From Mycteria americana (taxonomy: Eukaryota; Chordata; Aves; Ciconiiformes; Ciconiidae), in NCBI RefSeq assembly GCF_035582795.1, contig NC_134366.1:150521519-150585518 (forward strand): a DNA stretch of 64,000 nt. The letters are read 5' to 3'. The notes beneath the pieces are model-generated. The model saw only the letters and a list, made by a program, of their open reading frames with translations. It was not told the DNA's origin and searched no databases. The translations under genes were made by a program, and so were the position numbers. The number at the start of each line of letters is the position of its first letter. Position 1 is the stretch's first letter. This document shows, piece after piece, positions 58,596-64,000 of the stretch.

Positions 58596-61500
58596 TGTAA
58601 TACATATATTATAAATAGTGGTGGCGATGACAATTGCTGCTGTTGTGGAAAGACTTGGTTGGCAGGCAAAAGTGAGCAATATAGCTGCAAACAACCAACA
58701 GATACCTGGAAAGGTAATAAAAGTTCAGGTTGTTTTTCTTTTTTTGGGGGTGGAGGTGTCTATGTTTTTAGGACTAAAATGAAGGATTATGCTGTGTAAA
58801 TATTAGTAGCATTACAATAATTTTATTCCTTTTTTCTTCATTTTACCAATCTTTAAAACAAAAGTGTACTGCTGTGCTAACTATTTACTGGTAAAATACT
58901 AGTAGTGTCCATGTACAGAAGTAAAAGTCCTTGCTCCAGGAAACTGACAACATAAATAAGCAAAGTGGAATGGGCAAAAAATCCTGTGGGATTGTCCACA
59001 TAGAGATAAAAGTACTTTGGGATCCAGCTTTAGGAGGATTTAATTTTTTGGCAGCCATGCACTAATACTTCATAGATTTCTTAATTGTCTTGTTAGAGCT
59101 AATAGCCTATATGTTTTAACGAAGGTTTCAGAAGGAATGAGCTATGTCTTTTCTATGTTTTTCTTATCCCCAGTCTTTCTGCTAAACCTCAATGTGTGTT
59201 GTTTTAATTTGGCAGATCTTTGCATCACTTATTGTTGTTTAAAATTACTATTGCTATAGCTAATCATTTTCATTAAAGATCTGAAGCCTTTTGTGCAAGG
59301 ATCGATTGGACATAAAGCTTTTTGGAACTCTCTGTATGTGGCCCTTGAAAACCAAACTGCTTTGCAGGTTTTTCTTTCTTTAAATACTGACTCAAACTTC
59401 AAAGTATTTAAAACTTGTCAATTGTGCCAATTTAATTAAATTTGTTAACATTTTCTTAAATCTTTCTTGCAGCATATTAGTTGTAGAACATGTGTAGTTG
59501 CTTTAGAGAGAGAAAATAGACACGTATTTCTCATAATAACAGAATTTGTATTACATTGCTGGAAAATATTGTTTTAATGTAGGTGTGTTTATATTTTAAA
59601 GGACCATTTCCATAGTCCTACAAGATCTTGTGTAATAACAGAAAGAAATAGGATGGTCCACTTATCTTTCCTGTAGCAGAGGGCGGTTGCCTCTCCCCGT
59701 ACGTGACATATAAACTAAATTTTGCCTTCTCTTTCCTCTCATCAGTAATTTGATCCTGAGTATTGGATCTTTGGCCTTATCCTGATTCCTTTTAGTCTTT
59801 TGTTTTAGCATCTTCTCTTTTAAAGGCTTTATCAGAGCTCTGAAGAGTTTTTACTTAGCTCTCTGACAAAATCATTGATCCTGCTGAGCGCAGCTGCTTT
59901 GTTAGATTACACACAGATCACTGAAAGCACAGTTTGCCAGTTCAGCATTGCTTTTTGGATACTAAAGAAAAGCAGTAATGGAAATATACTTGGCTACATG
60001 GTTTTAAAGACAAAATTATGTCTGTTACATTAGCTGATTCCCTTCAGATATAATTGAAATGGACTTTTGCACCTAAACAGACTGATGAAGAGCTGTGTCA
60101 GTTGTCCGGAGTGGTGATTTCCATACTGTGATTTCAAGGCCACAGTCAGAGGTCCACAGCACCTTCCAGCAGGTTCCATGTTCAGAAGGAACATGTGCCC
60201 AGTCCTTGCAAGATGTAGCTTTTTTTGGTGTTTGATGGTGTGGGTTTTTTTGGTGGAGCAGATTTGGGACTTACACCCTACTGCACCTTAATCATTTATT
60301 GTAAAACAAAGCAAAGCAAAATTTCAACATTGTGGAAAAACCCCAAGTTTTGAGGTTTTTTTTTCTTAGTGAACTCTGTTCTTGTAATCTGGGCATGTAG
60401 TTCATGTCACATGGGCATATTTCTTTGGAGAGCTCTGAAGTGGATGCATGGGAATAATTGAATAAGCTGTAGAATAATATTCTAAGCAATAACATTCCTT
60501 CTGTTCCTTAGGAATATAAAACATGCACCTACCTGTTTTTGAAAATAGCTATTTATGTGAGGAGAAAAGGTAATTTAGGGGGCATTCCTTTAGATATTAC
60601 ATGATACCAGAAGAAAGAAACTACAAGAGATTAACTGATACTACACAAAACTGAAACAGAGCAGGGAAAGGAGGCCAAGAAGGAAATGTACTTGGCTCCT
60701 GTTCAGTAGAAACTGCTGCTAGACACAAATGTCCCTGTCTGTGTTAAATTATATTTTGCAACAAAATATAATGATTTATCTCTTGGTTGTATATATATGA
60801 TTCCACTAACAATATGAAGGGAAGTCATATGAAGTACACAGAGTGCTCACTAAATTTATGAATCACTCACTACAGTCAGTTAAAATTATTCCAAACATTC
60901 TTACATCCAACCCAGTTCTTAAACTTGTGTGTATGTAACTTTAGGACTCAAGAGCATTATCAGGTTAACCATTCTGGGTTAAACTTTAGCCACAAATCAG
61001 AGGGGAAAGTATGTGACAAAAGGGAGTCCGGTCCATGATGCTTCTGCAGAGTGCAGATAAGATTTCTGTTTTGTTTTGGTTGAATTCATTGTACATTTAT
61101 ACACTAAGAGCTGGCCAGAGATCTCTAAATCCTGCTAATGTGGACTGCTGAACCACCATGGGATGATAACTGCTGTAAGAAACTCATTCACAGCCTCAGC
61201 ATATGTGTGTATGTGTTATTTCTTCACATAAATGCAACCCTGCCAAGGTCTTTTGTCCTCAAACATGTTAAGTAGACTCATTGTAACTGAAGTCTGCATT
61301 GCAATTGGAGTCAGAATTGTGTCATGGTAACTACATCATGTGTTTGACATGCTATGCTGGTATAGTATTTGGGGAGATCAAAACTATTCCAGGCAGTAGA
61401 TAAAGGTAGGAAGAGGTTGCAAATTACATCTTTTGAATTATCACATATTTAGTTAAAATATAAGGAAAATCCTAACCAAACTTTTATAAGCATACAAGGT

Positions 61501-62292
61501 AACCAAATACGCATCAGTTTAGACTCTCTAATCAAAGCATAAAATTGCCATATAAATAGAGATGTGCTACATTTGGAAAGAGAGAAAGCAAAGCATTTTA
61601 CAGTCTGTGAAATCACCTGTTTCTTCCTTCTGAGGTGTGTAGGTACATCTTACAATCATTGTGCCTCAAGGCAATATTCGCAATTGTGTGCTTTGCTTCC
61701 CAGTAGTAATTGTCTCAACAGCTGAGAGGTCTCCTGTGGACTTTATGCCAAGTCTTGAAACTTCAGCTTTCATCTTAATCTCTCAGCTGTCGGCCTCTCC
61801 CCTGCAATAGCTGTTGTCCATTATCTACCTGGCTGGGGTGTGAAACACTATCAGGAAGGTTGCACTTGCTCAGACCACCCTGCTTTTTCAGGTTTCTGGG
61901 TTTTGTTTGCAGTGGGAGACCCTCTCTCTGTGGCTCTGAGGCTTGGTAGCCTGGCTTGTGCTGAGGCTGTGCTGCCCTAGCCCCTAACAGGGGTCCTGGA
62001 ATCTGAGAAGGCGAGATCTGAACAGCGATCGTACCCTGCCTGGCCAGTTGTTCCCTGAAGAAGCTGTTATCCCTTAAGCAGGGCCAATTAATGAGCCATG
62101 ACGGCTAGCTGGGACCATGACAGACCCCAGGGATTTGTGTCCTATTCTGAGTTTGCTCATCTGCAGCCAATTATCATGGAGAGCAGAAAGTTTGGATTTT
62201 GGTCTGTGTTAGCAATTTTTAACCTCATAACAACATTATGCTTGCCAATTGTCGTATTTAGTATTCATTATTAATTTTCAAGTCATGTATCA

Positions 62293-62346
62293 AAATAGCA
62301 TTCCCTTTTAAGGGAATTTTATTCCCTTTTATTCCAAATGCTATTT
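62293..62346. repeat. Nested short inverted repeats
   Basis: An outer pair, AAATAGCATT (62293-62302) and AATGCTATTT (62337-62346), encloses an inner pair, ATTCCCTT and AAGGGAAT. The central bases echo ATTCCCTTTTA twice. Confidence 0.7.
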
Positions 62347-62471
62347 GTAATTCCCATTCCTGCTTAAAGGGCAATTCAGTAATTAATGGTATATGGGATA
62401 TAATTCTATTACTAGCAGCACAAGAAATTTTCTTGTATTTCTTTAATGTGTAAGTATTTCATCTAACAAAG

Positions 62472-62599
62472 CCTTTTCTTTTCCCTTCTTCCTCCTTCCT
62501 CTCTTCTCTCTTCTCTTTGTTTTGTTTTCTTATTCTGTTATCTTTCACCCCTTTTTTTTTCCTCTTCCCTTTTTCCTTTTCCTTTTCCTTTTTTTTTTT
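62472..62599. repeat. Polypyrimidine tract
   Basis: Two almost pure C/T runs (62472-62518 and 62548-62599), the second with repeated CCTTTT units. Low-complexity sequence. No exon follows it. Confidence 0.85.
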
Positions 62600-63143
62600 A
62601 AAGTGATTTATAAGTTTTCCACAAGGAGGAAAGAATATCTGCTGCTACAGAAAAAACTGAGTCATGTACTAAACTGCAAATGCTCTTTGTATTCTGAAAT
62701 TGTTTGTTGCAACCCCCACAAATTACTGTGAAATACCATTTCTGTTTGAAAAAGAGTTTGCCTTGACAATAATTCACTGATTAAAATTACAAACTGTTTT
62801 TATGTGTATGAGCTCAAAGAGCTCAAAGCCTCCTCTGTGTATTTTGTCTTGAAGGAAGAGCAGGCCAAAAGAAAGAACACTGGATGTTCAAAAGTGTGGT
62901 GTTTTTGGTTTCATTGTGAGTACATTAGCTTAATAATTAAAAAAGCACATATATGTGCAAAATTAACTTGAAAATCCTGGAAACAGCATTTGCATAACTT
63001 AAGGAACGTCTCATTTTATAGGCATGAGTGGGTAATCAGACACTATTGTGTGTGAAGTTAACATGCCTTTAAATTGCTTTAGAAGCTAGAAGACATCCTC
63101 TACTTATTTCAGTGCTGCTGAAGTGGTAGAACTAATGGTTTGC

Positions 63144-63201
63144 ATGGGCATGACATCCCACATATTTTTGAAATATGGGCATGACATCCCACATATTTTT
63201 G
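63144..63201 (+). repeat. Tandem duplication, period 31 bp
   Basis: A 27-nt block containing GGGCATGACATCCCACATAT occurs at 63144-63170 and again, identical, at 63175-63201, with 4 bases between. Confidence 0.95.
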
Positions 63202-64000
63202 GGGGCAAGAGGAAATGGTATACAGCACTATCCCATGGTGCTGTTTCTGAAACTATTCTGGAAAAGAGTCTAATACTTAGACTGTTACCAATGGATAGAA
63301 ATATGTGGTTTCAGGTCAGCTGATCAATGAGTAATGTTGATGTTGCTAACAGCTTTCCCCATAAACAAAGACATCGGCAACTTTAAAAAAAGTATGGATA
63401 GGAGTTTTTAAAACATTAAGCTAATGTCCTGAAAGGAGAACAGCACAAACTCATTAAGGTCACATTTTTTTCTCTGAATTTTCTACGCTGCTACTAACAG
63501 TTATTTACTTTCTCTATCTGTTCCTTCTCTGATAATTCCTGTGTCCTTCCAACAGTGTCCCAAGTAGCTCAAGCAAGAGAGGATTTTCAGATCTTCAAGG
63601 AGTAAGATACAAAGATCATCTTCTCCCATGCAACCACCTGTTTTTTGTGTTGGTTGTGATTTGTTGTTTTACAGATGTGTGCAGGAAAAGACAGTCACAA
63701 GCAGAGTAAATGCCTCCAGGCTGTCTGTGGGAACTGGATTCAAAGTAGTATTAACTGTGTGTACTACAAGGCTTCTCCATCATGGCACAGAAAATGAATT
63801 TCTCTCCTCTCATGGGTGTGAGTTGCACTCAGCTGAGAGCATGTAACATTTGTTTCTATTAGGAAGTGGTGGGTAGATGTCGATGCTGCTGGGACTGGCA
63901 TGGGGATATCAGGATGCTTCATTTCTCTGTCCAGGTGTTCCCCTGCCTGCAAGGGAAAACAACCTACTTCATGGTCCTCCTGACCATGAAAGAAGGTTTG

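Larger units (their letters stand above)
56535..64000 (+). other. MATN2: MATN2 intron 2 (window end inside)
   Basis: Begins at the GTAAGT donor and continues past the window edge. No von Willebrand A domain exon is present; such an exon would show as a long, recognisable frame. It contains an ancient repeat fragment (58505-58595), a polypyrimidine stretch (62472-62599), a small nested hairpin (62293-62346) and a 31-bp-period duplication (63144-63201). A GC-richer stretch at 61770-62110 resembles nothing I can name. Confidence 0.8.

Noticed and set aside
62548..62603. Polypyrimidine tract ending in AAAG as a splice acceptor for the next MATN2 exon
   Set aside because: The sequence after it does not encode a von Willebrand A domain and soon has stops in the expected phase.

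Overview
The window is vertebrate nuclear DNA, almost certainly from a bird. The evidence is several minus-strand CR1 LINE copies ending in the avian ATTCTATG-type tail, an older layer of decayed CR1/L3-like LINE sequence, long introns, one strong CpG island, and the gene order LAPTM4B then MATN2 known from other amniotes. Species cannot be read from the sequence. Nothing prokaryotic and no recognisable viral gene was seen.

Layout, all genes on the plus strand. 1-29585 holds the last three coding exons of LAPTM4B (375-473, 8002-8097, 29511-29585), separated by introns of 7.5 and 21.4 kb. Its 3' UTR follows, with candidate polyadenylation signals near 29728, 31541 and 31760. About 31.8-45.7 kb is intergenic and contains one younger CR1 and two ancient LINE relics. 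45.69-47.14 kb is a CpG island with a GC-rich minisatellite and a good splice donor at 46776; it is read as the MATN2 promoter and non-coding first exon. The first coding exon of MATN2 (signal peptide) lies at 56367-56534, and the rest of the window is its next intron. LAPTM4B is a lysosomal membrane protein; MATN2 is a secreted extracellular-matrix protein. They are neighbours, with no sign of a shared function.

The accessory signals lie in the introns. MATN2 intron 1 has a 138-bp inverted repeat with identical arms about 1 kb apart. Around it are stretches that look like remains of a PIF/Harbinger-type DNA transposon: plus-strand transposase-like fragments near 49.9-50.8 kb and an ATG-less open frame on the minus strand at 54.41-54.72 kb. 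LAPTM4B intron sequence contains a diverged duplication of about 250 bp (2445-2710 and 6065-6300), each copy carrying two opposed AP-1 consensus sites. A CR1 element has a fold-back scar at its 5' junction (18541-18614). All repeat family names come from pattern memory, not from a database search.
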